Source: CADEDV01 sp964437415
GTDB taxonomy: Bacteria > Bacteroidota > Bacteroidia > Chitinophagales > Chitinophagaceae
DNA length: 64,000 nucleotides
Assembly: GCA_964437415.1 (NCBI GenBank)
Contig: CAYTGN010000002.1
Span: 1 to 64,000 of the forward strand
Direction: 5' to 3'
Part shown: positions 16,926-24,893 of the stretch, in pieces
How positions within the stretch are numbered: the stretch's first letter is position 1
Layout: every line of letters begins with the position of its first letter
Notes under the pieces: generated by a model
What the model was told of the DNA's origin: nothing
The model's input: only the letters and a program-made list of their open reading frames with translations
The model's database searches: none
Translations under genes and position numbers: made by a program

Positions 16926-17383
16926 ATGAGATTTATTCTGATTGCATTAACATTATCTGTTTGCTGTTTTCATAATGCCAACGCACAGACAACAGAGGAT
17001 TCTGTGAAAGCGGCGGTCAACAAATTATTTGTTGCCATGAAGAACTCCGATGGTGAAATGGTGAAAAATTGTTTTGCAGACAGTGCAGTATTGCAAACAA
17101 TAGCCCGCAATAAAGAGGAATGACGGTCGTGAAAAATGAAATGCCTGAAGGTTTTGCCAAATCGGTTTCCTCAATGCCCAAAGGCGCTGCGGATGAACGC
17201 ATCAGTTTTGAAACAGTTAAAATTGATGGCCCCCTTGCCTTGGCATGGACGCCGTATAGTTTTTATTATGATGGAAAGTTCAGCCATTGCGGGGTGAATT
17301 CATTTCAGTTGGTCCGCTTCAACGGTGAGTGGAAGATACAATACCTGATTGATACAAGAAGAAAGCAGGGGTGCAACCCATAA
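16926..17383 (+). pseudogene. Nuclear transport factor 2-like (SnoaL-like) secreted protein, frameshifted
   Basis: The first part (ATG at 16926) has a signal peptide (MRFILIALTLSVCCFHNANAQ) and then DSVKAAVNKLFVAMKNSDGEMVKNCFADSAVLQTIARNKE, the start of an NTF2-like small domain. It stops at TGA 17121-17123. The rest continues in the -1 frame as TVVKNEMPEGFAKSV, with the matching C-terminal core (WTPYSFYYDGKFSHCGVNSFQLVRFNGEWKIQYLID). Restoring one base near 17117 would give a continuous KEGMTVVKNE. The second part could be read from an ATG at 17120 that overlaps the stop as ATGA. Whether this is a true mutation or a base error cannot be told here. Confidence 0.8.
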
Positions 17384-17415
17384 AAAAAGAGCACCCTCCG
17401 TAGAAACGGAGGGTG
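17382..17415 (-). terminator. Terminator of the Hsp20 gene
   Basis: A perfect 10-bp stem CACCCTCCGT / ACGGAGGGTG with loop AGAA (17392-17415). Read on the minus strand it is followed by a T-run (the A-run at 17382-17388). It overlaps the stop codon of the convergent NTF2-like gene. Confidence 0.85.
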
Positions 17416-17465
17416 GTAAACCAAAACCAACTGCTTATGAGAAAATCGTTACAATCTATATGACG

Positions 17466-17909
17466 TTACAGGATATTTATTTCTTGTGCTGCAGGTTTGA
17501 CGATTTCTTTCTTCGGAAGGTTTAATGTTAATACGCCATTAACATATTTTGCTTCGATTCCTGCCGCATCAATCTTTTCATCCAGTGTAAATGATCTTTT
17601 GAAAGAGCGGTAACTGTACTCACGGCGGATATGTTTGTTGTTTTCCTGTTTCAGTTCATCTTTCTTTTCAGCAGATACAGTAAGAGTGTTCTGATCCAGG
17701 TTCACTTTAAAATCGGTTTTTTCAAAACCAGGCGCCACCACATCAAGAGAATAACCCTTTTCATTTTCTGTAATGTTAACCGGCGCATAACCCTTCCATT
17801 GGGTTGCAGCTTCGTTGCCGAATAATGACGGAAACTCGGTGAAGAAATCTTCTACAAAACTGTTAAGATTTCTTTCAAAAGGCTTGCGGTTGAATTTTAC
17901 CATTGTCAT
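17466..17909 (-). CDS. Hsp20/alpha-crystallin family small heat-shock protein
   Basis: ATP-independent holdase chaperone, 147 aa. The alpha-crystallin domain starts about residue 45 (PVNITENEKGYSLDVVAPGFEKTDFKV), continues through LTVSAEKKD and YRSFKRSFTLDEKID, and ends with the conserved VNGVLTLNLPKKE, followed by a C-terminal IXI-like tail (INIL). The N-terminal part is short and aromatic-rich (FVEDFFTEFPSLF). The start could be ATG 17909 or the Met two codons later. It stands alone with its own terminator. Heat induction is likely by family but no specific site was seen. Confidence 0.93.
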   Translation of the reverse strand: MTMVKFNRKPFERNLNSFVEDFFTEFPSLFGNEAATQWKGYAPVNITENEKGYSLDVVAPGFEKTDFKVNLDQNTLTVSAEKKDELKQENNKHIRREYSYRSFKRSFTLDEKIDAAGIEAKYVNGVLTLNLPKKEIVKPAAQEINIL

Positions 17910-18110
17910 AGCTATATAATTTTAGTTTGAAGAATTGTTTGTTCACGATATAGGTTTCAAATGATGTACCACCAGCCATTTTCTGACATTTGCCTGTCAT
18001 AAGCTCCACGAAGAACTATTATTACAGGACAGAATTTCCGAAATACGAAATTTTTGCTGACAGAATTTCCAGATAGACGATCGTTAACCCTCTTCGCCGA
18101 ACTTTTTTGT

Positions 18111-18118
18111 TAGCTTTG
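18111..18118 (+). promoter_or_regulatory. Candidate promoter -7 element for the bacilliredoxin gene
   Basis: TAGCTTTG followed by C matches TAnnTTTG, 26 bp before the ATG at 18144. No clear -33 TTTG was seen. Confidence 0.4.
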
Positions 18119-18143
18119 CGTTCCATTTAAAACTCAATTAAAT

Positions 18144-18572
18144 ATGTATCCTGAAGAAATAGTTATACCCATGAAGGAGGAGTTGACAGAAAACGGTTTC
18201 ACTGAACTGCTGACATCCGGTGATGTGGAGTCTCAGTTATCAAAAGAGGGAACCACCCTTGTGATGATCAACTCGGTTTGCGGATGTTCCGCAGGCACTG
18301 CCCGCCCCGGAGTGCTGATGGCAGTAGCCAACAGCCAGGTGAAGCCCGACTATCTCACAACCAGTTTTGCCGGGTTTGATATTGAAGCTGTAAAAAAACT
18401 TCGTCAGTATTTGCTGCCTTATCCGCCTTCTTCGCCTTCTATTGCTTTGTTTAAAAACGGGCAATTGGTGCATTTTATCGAAAGACACCAGATCGAAGGC
18501 CGCCCGGCTCCGGTAATTGCTCATAACCTGATCGGCGCTTTTGAGCAGCATTGCAAAGCGACTGCCGTTTAA
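18144..18572 (+). CDS. BrxA/BrxB (YphP/YqiW) family bacilliredoxin-like protein
   Basis: Thioredoxin-fold protein of 142 aa. In Firmicutes members remove bacillithiol from mixed disulfides; Bacteroidota homologs are commonly assigned to the same family. The active-site motif is C46-G-C48 in MINSVCGCSAGTARP, the characteristic CGC that replaces CxxC. SPSIALFKNGQLVHFIERH provides the cis-Pro side of the thioredoxin fold. The length is normal. The native thiol partner in this organism is unknown. Confidence 0.92.
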   Translation: MYPEEIVIPMKEELTENGFTELLTSGDVESQLSKEGTTLVMINSVCGCSAGTARPGVLMAVANSQVKPDYLTTSFAGFDIEAVKKLRQYLLPYPPSSPSIALFKNGQLVHFIERHQIEGRPAPVIAHNLIGAFEQHCKATAV

Positions 18573-18592
18573 TAAAATAAATCACTGTATTC

Positions 18593-18627
18593 AAAGGCCT
18601 TCCATTCTTCCGGGAAGGCTTTTTTTA
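18593..18627 (+). terminator. Terminator after the bacilliredoxin gene
   Basis: The stem GCCTTCC (18597-18603) / GGAAGGC (18613-18619), extended outward by A-T pairs and one G-U pair, is followed by a run of seven T. Confidence 0.85.
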
Positions 18628-18701
18628 TGCTTTTTAAGTTTTTCAACTACTCTCAATTTCATTTGTATATTCGTTGCTATTTAAAATAACCCGCCGAATA
18701 A

Positions 18702-20003
18702 ATGTATCCTAATTTATACTATGCTTTCAGGGATCTTTTTGGAGCAGAATGGAAGTCCCTTCGGTTTGTTAATTCTTTCGGTTTTTTTGTGGCTATCGCA
18801 TTCATTCTTGCTGCAGTGGTGCTGGTGGCGGAATTAAGAAGAAAAAGCAAACAGGGGTTGCTGCAACCAACCGAAATGCAGATCATGGTGGGGCGACCGG
18901 CAACAGCCACCGAAATATTACTGAACTTTCTTTTGGGTTTCCTGCTTGGCTATAAGATCATCGCTTTGTTTATTCTAAACAACGCAGCTACAGAAGACCC
19001 GCAGGCTTTTATTTTCTCATCGTTGGGTAGTTGGCCGGCAGGCATTGGCCTGGGACTTCTATTTGCATGGCTGAAATGGCGGGAGAAAAACAAGGAGAAA
19101 TTAGCCAAACCCGAAAAAAGAACCATCCGCATCTGGCCTCATGACAGGGTGGGAGAGATCACCATCATTGCTCTTGTCTTTGGATTGCTGGGGGCCAAGT
19201 TGTTTGACATTTTTGAAAACTGGAGTGAATTTGTCAAAAGACCTTCCGAATTCCTTTTTTCTCCTTCCGGTCTCACTTTTTATGGTGGGTTGATCTGTGC
19301 TGCTCTTGCCATTTGGTGGTATGCCAAAAAGCATAAGATCGGTTTCTGGCATTTAAATGATGCAGCGGCGCCTGCCCTGATGCTGGCCTATGCGGTTGGC
19401 CGGATTGGTTGCCAGGTTGCCGGTGACGGTGACTGGGGTATCCACAATTCAGCCTACAAACTGGACGAAAACCAGAAGATCATTGCAGCCGCTCCCGGTG
19501 ATTTTAAAAAAAACCTGGAAACCAACGCTGCATATTTTCTCTCCAATCCTGACTATATAAGCCTGGATGAAGTGCCACATGCGTCTTTTAAAAAACCGGG
19601 TGTGCTTGGGTTTCTGCCAAACTGGTTTTTTGCATACAATTATCCACACAATGTGAACGAAGTAGGTATCACCATTCCGGGTTGTGATGAGAAGAAGTAT
19701 TGCAATCAACTGCCCGCCCCCGTTTTTCCGACACCTCTTTATGAAACCATTGCCTGCCTGTTACTTTTTTCAGTGTTATGGGCGTTACGAAAGAAGCTGA
19801 AGATTCCCGGTACTCTTTTTGCACTTTACCTGGTACTGAATGGAGTGGAGCGGTTTTTCATTGAAAAGATCAGGGTTAACGCCACTATCAATCTTTTTGG
19901 ATTTCAACCATCGCAGGCAGAAGTGATCTCAACCCTTATGGTATTAGGTGGGGCGGGGCTTTGGATTTACCTGAAAAAGAAAGCTCCGAAGGCTTCAATA
20001 TAA
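18702..20003 (+). CDS. lgt: Prolipoprotein diacylglyceryl transferase
   Basis: Inner-membrane enzyme that adds diacylglycerol to the lipobox Cys of prolipoproteins, 433 aa. Recognisable motifs include LTFYGGLICA and AVGRIGCQVAGDGDWG, the Lgt signature (GRIGNF-like in other phyla), and PVFPTPLYETI, with several transmembrane segments. At 433 aa it is longer than the E. coli enzyme (about 290 aa), with an extra hydrophilic insertion around residues 247-345; longer forms are usual in Bacteroidota. The window encodes lipoproteins that are its likely substrates (16526 and 31268). Confidence 0.93.
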   Translation: MYPNLYYAFRDLFGAEWKSLRFVNSFGFFVAIAFILAAVVLVAELRRKSKQGLLQPTEMQIMVGRPATATEILLNFLLGFLLGYKIIALFILNNAATEDPQAFIFSSLGSWPAGIGLGLLFAWLKWREKNKEKLAKPEKRTIRIWPHDRVGEITIIALVFGLLGAKLFDIFENWSEFVKRPSEFLFSPSGLTFYGGLICAALAIWWYAKKHKIGFWHLNDAAAPALMLAYAVGRIGCQVAGDGDWGIHNSAYKLDENQKIIAAAPGDFKKNLETNAAYFLSNPDYISLDEVPHASFKKPGVLGFLPNWFFAYNYPHNVNEVGITIPGCDEKKYCNQLPAPVFPTPLYETIACLLLFSVLWALRKKLKIPGTLFALYLVLNGVERFFIEKIRVNATINLFGFQPSQAEVISTLMVLGGAGLWIYLKKKAPKASI

Positions 20004-20286
20004 TGTGCTGAGGAGAAACCCGGTGGATAAAACATTGAATGTAGTAGAGATTCTACATTCGCCAAAATCCTTGCTGGGATTGACTTCTAAGGAATAACCA
20101 GCGATAATCCAAAAACCCGAACGATTTCAGCGAATAATTTATACCCAATGGCTATGAGATTCGGGCTTTGCGATGTATTTTTGCAAACGGACTTGGACGG
20201 TTCAACTTTTAACCCCCTCTTTGCAACATTACGCAAACAAAGTCTGTCATTTATTCGTTCTTTACTAAACAGAGAGGATTTATACT
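20004..20286 (+). other. Intergenic region upstream of the primary sigma factor gene
   Basis: 283 bp without a gene. It holds an 8-bp hairpin GAATGTAG / CTACATTC at 20037-20060 with an 8-nt loop, either an lgt terminator lacking a U-run or a leader element, and the -7 box at 20176-20183. The remainder shows nothing recognisable. Confidence 0.45.
20176..20183 (+). promoter_or_regulatory. Candidate promoter -7 element for rpoD
   Basis: TATTTTTG followed by C matches TAnnTTTG, 104 bp before the sigma factor ATG. No exact -33 TTTG was seen 19 bp upstream. Confidence 0.45.
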
Positions 20287-21144
20287 ATGAGGCAGCTTAA
20301 AATTGCCACCCAGATTACGAACAGGGATTCTCAGGCAGTTGAGAAATACCTCCAGGAGATCTCGAAAATTTCGATGATCACTCCTGAGGAGGAAACAACT
20401 TTGGCACAACGCATCAAGATGGGGGATCAAAAAGCTTTGGACAAGTTAGTTCAGGCTAACCTCCGTTTCGTGGTCTCTGTGGCAAAGCAGTATCAACACC
20501 AGGGCTTGTCGCTGAGCGATCTTATTAACGAGGGCAACCTCGGCTTGATCAAAGCTGCACAACGCTTTGATGAAACCAAGGGTTTCAAATTCATTTCATA
20601 CGCTGTTTGGTGGATTCGCCAGTCCATCCTGCAGGCGTTGGCAGAGCAGGGCAGATTGGTCCGCTTGCCTCAAAACAAAATTGGCACCTACAACAAGGCT
20701 AATAAAGCTTACATGGCTTTCGAACAGGAGCATGAGAGAGAGCCATCAACAGAAGAACTGGCTGAGTTGCTTGAAATGAGTGAAACAGAGATCAACAACA
20801 TTTTCCAGAGTAACACCCGCCACACATCGCTGGATGCACCTGTGCATGAAGCAGAAGATGTGGCTATGGGCGACTTGCTGGAAGGTGGCGATGACACCGA
20901 TGATGATGTGATGAAAGATTCGCTGAGAAATGAGATTCGCCGGGTGCTCAAATCACTCAGTCCCCGTGAAGCTGAGATCGTTAATGCTTATTTTGGCCTG
21001 GATGGTGAAAATGGTGTTACCATTGAACAAATTGGTCAGAAATACGACCTGACCAAGGAGCGTATCCGCCAGATCAAAGAAAGAGCAATCAAGCGTTTAC
21101 AAAAAGCCCGTTACAGCAGCGCTTTGAAAGCTTACCTGGGCTAA
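20287..21144 (+). CDS. rpoD: Primary RNA polymerase sigma factor (RpoD/SigA type)
   Basis: Housekeeping sigma-70 family factor, 285 aa, the short form typical of Bacteroidota that lacks most of region 1.1. Region 1.2 spans about residues 14-45 (SQAVEKYLQEISKISMITPEEE). Region 2 includes ANLRFVVSVAKQY, LSDLINEGNLGLIKAAQRFD and the promoter-contacting FKFISYAVWWIRQSILQAL. Region 3 follows. Region 4 ends with TIEQIGQKYDLTKERIRQIKERAIKRLQ. It should direct recognition of the TAnnTTTG promoters seen in this window. A paralog lies at 58163-59038. Confidence 0.95.
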   Translation: MRQLKIATQITNRDSQAVEKYLQEISKISMITPEEETTLAQRIKMGDQKALDKLVQANLRFVVSVAKQYQHQGLSLSDLINEGNLGLIKAAQRFDETKGFKFISYAVWWIRQSILQALAEQGRLVRLPQNKIGTYNKANKAYMAFEQEHEREPSTEELAELLEMSETEINNIFQSNTRHTSLDAPVHEAEDVAMGDLLEGGDDTDDDVMKDSLRNEIRRVLKSLSPREAEIVNAYFGLDGENGVTIEQIGQKYDLTKERIRQIKERAIKRLQKARYSSALKAYLG

Positions 21145-21172
21145 ATAGTTTTAAAATTGGTGGGTTTATTTT

Positions 21173-21211
21173 AACAACTCCGGTCATTCTTTTGATCGGA
21201 GTTGTTGCTTT
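21173..21211 (+). terminator. Terminator-like hairpin after rpoD
   Basis: A 10-bp stem AACAACTCCG / CGGAGTTGTT (21173-21182 with 21197-21206) encloses a 14-nt loop. The tail is only weakly T-rich, so terminator function is likely but not certain. Confidence 0.6.
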
Positions 21212-21286
21212 ATACAGTCCGGCATACGTTTTACACAAGGAATTGCCCGGATCGTGTAACAGACTGTTTTATTAAAGTATTCGGGT

Positions 21287-21294
21287 TACTTTTG
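21287..21294 (+). promoter_or_regulatory. Candidate promoter -7 element for trxB
   Basis: TACTTTTG followed by C matches TAnnTTTG and lies 28 bp before the chosen trxB ATG at 21322. This argues against any start further upstream. Confidence 0.45.
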
Positions 21295-21321
21295 CTGAAT
21301 TTTCTAAAACGGAGAACGGAT

Positions 21322-22263
21322 ATGGAAACGACAGAAAGAACGCATTGCCTTATCATAGGTTCAGGACCTGCCGGCTACACCGCTGCTATTTATGCAGCAC
21401 GGGCCAACCTCAAACCGGTTTTGTACCAGGGCATTCAGCCAGGAGGCCAATTGACAATAACAACAGAAGTGGAAAATTATCCTGGCTATGCAGACGGCGT
21501 TCAGGGTCCAGAGATGATGGTGCATTTTGAAAAACAGTCAGCGAGAATGGGTGCGGATATTCGCTACGGTCTTGCAACAAAGGTTGACTTTTCTTCGCAA
21601 CCCTATAAAGTGCAGATAGATGAAGAAAAATGGATAGAAGCCGATGCTGTGATTATTGCAACAGGGGCATCGGCCAAATGGCTGGGACTGGAAAGTGAAC
21701 AGCGTTTGAATGGTTTTGGAGTGAGTGCCTGCGCTGTTTGTGATGGTTTTTTCTTCAGGGGAAAAGAAGTGGCGATTGTTGGCGCCGGTGACACAGCAGC
21801 CGAAGAAGCCCTATATCTTTCAAAACTTTCTCCAAAAGTCCATATGTTCATTCGCCGTGATGCGATGAGGGCCAGCAAAGTGATGCAGGACAGGGTGCTG
21901 AATGCACCCAATATTGAGATTTATTGGAACACAGATACTGAAGAGGTGCTTGGTGATAAGAAAGTGGAAGGCGTTCGGGTTAAGAATAACAAAACAGGGG
22001 AAGTGAAAGAAATTCCAGTTCAGGGTTTTTTTGTGGCCATTGGACACCAACCCAATTCAGAAATTTTCAAAGAATGGTTAGATATGGATGAGGCCGGTTA
22101 TATCAAAACTGTTCCGGGTACTTCCAGAACAAATATTGAAGGAGTGTTTGCAGCCGGTGATGTGCAGGATAAAGTGTATCGGCAGGCTGTAACAGCAGCC
22201 GGTACCGGTTGCATGGCTGCTTTGGATGCTGAACGATATCTCAGTGCTAAAGGAATTCACTAA
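21322..22263 (+). CDS. trxB: Thioredoxin-disulfide reductase
   Basis: NADPH-dependent flavoprotein that reduces thioredoxin, 313 aa. The ATG at 21322 is chosen because it follows a purine-rich GGAGAACGGA and starts just before the FAD-binding GSGPAG (13-18); the longer reading frame would cross the -7 element. The redox pair is C137-A-V-C140, and the NADPH-binding glycine motif GAGDTAAEEA follows. GVFAAGDVQDK near the C-terminus is the second FAD contact. The length is normal. folB follows 10 bp later and is probably co-transcribed. Confidence 0.96.
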   Translation: METTERTHCLIIGSGPAGYTAAIYAARANLKPVLYQGIQPGGQLTITTEVENYPGYADGVQGPEMMVHFEKQSARMGADIRYGLATKVDFSSQPYKVQIDEEKWIEADAVIIATGASAKWLGLESEQRLNGFGVSACAVCDGFFFRGKEVAIVGAGDTAAEEALYLSKLSPKVHMFIRRDAMRASKVMQDRVLNAPNIEIYWNTDTEEVLGDKKVEGVRVKNNKTGEVKEIPVQGFFVAIGHQPNSEIFKEWLDMDEAGYIKTVPGTSRTNIEGVFAAGDVQDKVYRQAVTAAGTGCMAALDAERYLSAKGIH

Positions 22264-22273
22264 AGTTAGTTGT

Positions 22274-22636
22274 ATGACCTCCCTGATGACAGTTGAATTG
22301 AAACAGGTTCGCTTTTTCGCTTTTCATGGATTGTATGAAGAAGAAAAAAGAAAAGGAACAGAATTTGAACTAAGCCTTGCTGTTTCTTTTCTTCCTGAAA
22401 AAGAGATGATCGGTCTCATTGATGAAACGGTCAACTATGCAGAACTTTACGAAATAGTCAATGCGGAAATGCAACAGCCAAGAGATCTTTTGGAAACATT
22501 GGCCATGACCATTGTTGATAAAATTCATATTACATATCCCATTATAAAAAGAGCTGTTATTTCCATCACTAAACTGAATCCCCCCATCCCGGGAATCAAA
22601 GGAAGCACGGGGGTTACTTATTCCAGGGAGTGGTAA
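22274..22636 (+). CDS. folB: Dihydroneopterin aldolase
   Basis: Folate biosynthesis enzyme converting dihydroneopterin to 6-hydroxymethyl-dihydropterin, 120 aa. The family signature FFAFHGLYEEEKRKGTEFEL lies near the N-terminus, with E in the YEEEKRKG block matching the conserved catalytic/pterin-binding region. VNYAELYEIV and the C-terminal KLNPPIPGIKGSTGVTYSR complete the fold. The ATG at 22274 is used; a second Met four codons on is equally possible. It follows trxB closely. Confidence 0.92.
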   Translation: MTSLMTVELKQVRFFAFHGLYEEEKRKGTEFELSLAVSFLPEKEMIGLIDETVNYAELYEIVNAEMQQPRDLLETLAMTIVDKIHITYPIIKRAVISITKLNPPIPGIKGSTGVTYSREW

Positions 22637-22639
22637 GAA

Positions 22640-23767
22640 TCATTCAATCCACTTGATACAAACCGGCCTGCCGACAGAAATCCGGTTTTTTGTATCTGTG
22701 AGCAAACCTGTTTCCTTATCTCTTTTGAAAATTACAATCTCATCACTATTCTGGTTCCCCACTAACAAGAAATTGCCGGTTGGATCAAAATTGAAATTCC
22801 GGGGTGTTTTTCCCAATGTAGTTTGATGCGCCACCGGGGCCAGCATTCCTGTTTGAGGGTTAACGTTGAAAATGGCAATCGTATTGGATTCGCCCCTGTT
22901 GCTGGCATAAAGGAACTTTCCATCGGGTGAAACATGAATGTCTGCGCTTCCTACCGGGCCGTTGTAATCTACGGGTAATGCTGAGATGTTCTGTAGCAGA
23001 TGCAATTCACCTTTTTTATAACTGTATGCAGAAACAGAACCGCTGAGTTCTTCCAGCAGGTAAGCAAAACGTCCGTCGGGACTGAAATCAAAATGCCGGG
23101 GGCCTGCACCGGCTTCAGTCATATGGAAAGGTATCTTTGCCGGGGCAAGTTTTCCTTTTCTTGCATTGAAGGAATAGATCATCACCTTATCAAGTCCAAG
23201 ATCAGGAACAAAAAGATACTTGTTGTCTTTTGAAAAAACTGTGGCGTGAACATGAGGAGCGGTCTGCCGCTGGTTGTTCACACTGTAGCCTTCATGTTTG
23301 ACAACAGAGGTTGCTGCACCCAGTTTCCCATTTTTCGCTACCGGAAATAATGCTAACGAGCCGCCGCTGTAATTACCCGAAGTGACCCATTTGCCGGTTT
23401 TATCAATTGCCACATAACAGGGATGATCGCCACCGCCTGGCTGCGAATTCAGGTAAGTAAGGCTGCCATTCGTTTTATCAAACGAAAACGCAGCAATGCT
23501 TCCTTTATCCTTTGCTCCTTCGTTGACTGCATAAACAAATTTCTGGTTGGGAGAAATAGCGAGATAAGACGGATTTTCGGTGACAACTTTGTTTAAATAA
23601 GTGGCAGCACCGGTGCTGCTGTTGAATTTATAAACATAGATGCCCTCACTTTTCCCTGCTGATGAAGTGGTGTAGGTGCCCACTAACAGGTAATGTTTGT
23701 TTTCTGATAGCTGGCAAAGCGCAACAAGCGAAAAAAAAGTACATAAACCGGCGAGCAGTATTTTCAT
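22640..23767 (-). CDS. Lactonase family beta-propeller protein (6-phosphogluconolactonase-like)
   Basis: Seven-bladed beta-propeller protein of the YbhE/Pgl lactonase family, 375 aa. The start at ATG 23767 gives the signal peptide MKILLAGLCTFFSLVALCQ; codons further upstream overlap purC. Blade motifs recur: VYVYKFNSSTG-like strands, NPSYLAISPNQKFVYAVNE, HPCYVAIDKTGKWV, PHVHATVFSKDNKYLFV, GAGPRHFDFSPDGRFAYL, SADIHVSPDGKFLYASNRG. With a signal peptide it is probably periplasmic, so a sugar-lactonase role in the pentose phosphate pathway is doubtful. Only 1 bp separates it from the purC stop, which implies one transcript. Confidence 0.88.
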   Translation of the reverse strand: MKILLAGLCTFFSLVALCQLSENKHYLLVGTYTTSSAGKSEGIYVYKFNSSTGAATYLNKVVTENPSYLAISPNQKFVYAVNEGAKDKGSIAAFSFDKTNGSLTYLNSQPGGGDHPCYVAIDKTGKWVTSGNYSGGSLALFPVAKNGKLGAATSVVKHEGYSVNNQRQTAPHVHATVFSKDNKYLFVPDLGLDKVMIYSFNARKGKLAPAKIPFHMTEAGAGPRHFDFSPDGRFAYLLEELSGSVSAYSYKKGELHLLQNISALPVDYNGPVGSADIHVSPDGKFLYASNRGESNTIAIFNVNPQTGMLAPVAHQTTLGKTPRNFNFDPTGNFLLVGNQNSDEIVIFKRDKETGLLTDTKNRISVGRPVCIKWIE

Positions 23768-23768
23768 G

Positions 23769-24692
23769 TTATAATTTTTGAAGCGATACAAGAATTCTAT
23801 TCTCGGTTTCTTCATCGCTCAGCTCTTCAGGAACAAATTTTTTGCCAATCACTTTTTCATACAGCTCAATGTATCGTTGTGAAATGGTATTGACCCATTC
23901 ATCTGTCATCTCCGGAACGGTTTGTCCTTCTTTTCCCATGAAGTTATTGGCAATAAGCCATTCCCTGACGAATTCTTTGCTCAATTGCTTTTGTCTTTCA
24001 TCTTTTGCCTGGCGTTCTTCAAAACCATCCGCATAAAAATAACGGGAGGAATCCGGGGTGTGAATTTCATCCATCAGCACAATTTCACCATCCAGTTTGC
24101 CAAATTCATATTTTGTATCTACCAATACCAATCCCTGCCTGGCCGCTATTTCTTTTCCCCTGGCAAAAAGTTTCTGGGCAAAATCACTCAATTGTTCCCA
24201 TTCCTGTGCTGAGGCAAGCCCGTTTGCAACGATCTCTTCCGGCGAAATATCCTCATCATGTCCTTCGGTCGCTTTTGTACTGGGGGTGATAATAGGGGCA
24301 GGGAAATAGTCATTCTCTTTCATACCGTCAGGCATAACGGCGCCACACAGGTTTCTTTTCCCGGAAGAATAGGTTCTCCACGCATGACCGGTCAGGTTTC
24401 CTCTTACCACCATTTCAATTTTGAACGGGTCGCACTTTTTCCCCACAGATACATTGGGTGCAGGAACGTCTACCAGCCAATTGGGACAAATATCCCTTGT
24501 TGCTTCGAGCATATAAGCAGCGATCTGGTTCAGCACTTGTCCTTTGAAGGGGACCGGGCGGGGAAGAATAACGTCAAAAGCTGAAATGCGGTTGGAAGCA
24601 ATCATCACCAGCCAATTTTCACCTATGCTGTAAACATCTCTGACCTTGCCGCGGTAGAATCCGGTCTGTCCTGGGAAAGAAAATGAAGTCAT
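23769..24692 (-). CDS. purC: Phosphoribosylaminoimidazole-succinocarboxamide synthase
   Basis: SAICAR synthase of purine biosynthesis, which joins CAIR and aspartate with ATP, 307 aa. Family motifs: GKVRDVYSIGENWLVMIASNRISAFDVILP near the start, MVVRGNLTGHAWRTY (the substrate loop) in the middle, and VLVDTKYEFGKLDGEIVLMDEIHTPDSSRY. The length fits the 300-aa form seen in Bacteroidota. A lactonase gene follows 1 bp downstream, an odd partner without an obvious functional link. purM lies 8 kb away on the other strand. Confidence 0.96.
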   Translation of the reverse strand: MTSFSFPGQTGFYRGKVRDVYSIGENWLVMIASNRISAFDVILPRPVPFKGQVLNQIAAYMLEATRDICPNWLVDVPAPNVSVGKKCDPFKIEMVVRGNLTGHAWRTYSSGKRNLCGAVMPDGMKENDYFPAPIITPSTKATEGHDEDISPEEIVANGLASAQEWEQLSDFAQKLFARGKEIAARQGLVLVDTKYEFGKLDGEIVLMDEIHTPDSSRYFYADGFEERQAKDERQKQLSKEFVREWLIANNFMGKEGQTVPEMTDEWVNTISQRYIELYEKVIGKKFVPEELSDEETENRILVSLQKL

Positions 24693-24893
24693 GGCCGAAA
24701 GTAAAAGCAGGAGGCAGCTTTTGGCCTGAAAAAGGGGATGAAGATTTCAACAAATTATCCCTCCCTGAAGCCCTTGAACCGGTAGCTGAAAAAAATGAGG
24801 CACAGGTGGGCTTTGTCCTTAAAAATTAAATTTTTAGATAAAAATTACAATGCTTATTTTTCCGTCAAATTCCAAAAACCTAAATCACTGTTT
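24693..24893. promoter_or_regulatory. Divergent promoter region of purC and the TonB receptor gene
   Basis: Two hundred base pairs between divergent starts, AT-rich near the receptor. It must hold promoters for both directions, but no exact TAnnTTTG box was identified. Confidence 0.35.

Noticed and set aside
17114..17123. Programmed frameshift in the NTF2-like gene
   Set aside because: No classic slippery heptamer followed by a pseudoknot was seen; a one-base loss or sequencing error is simpler.
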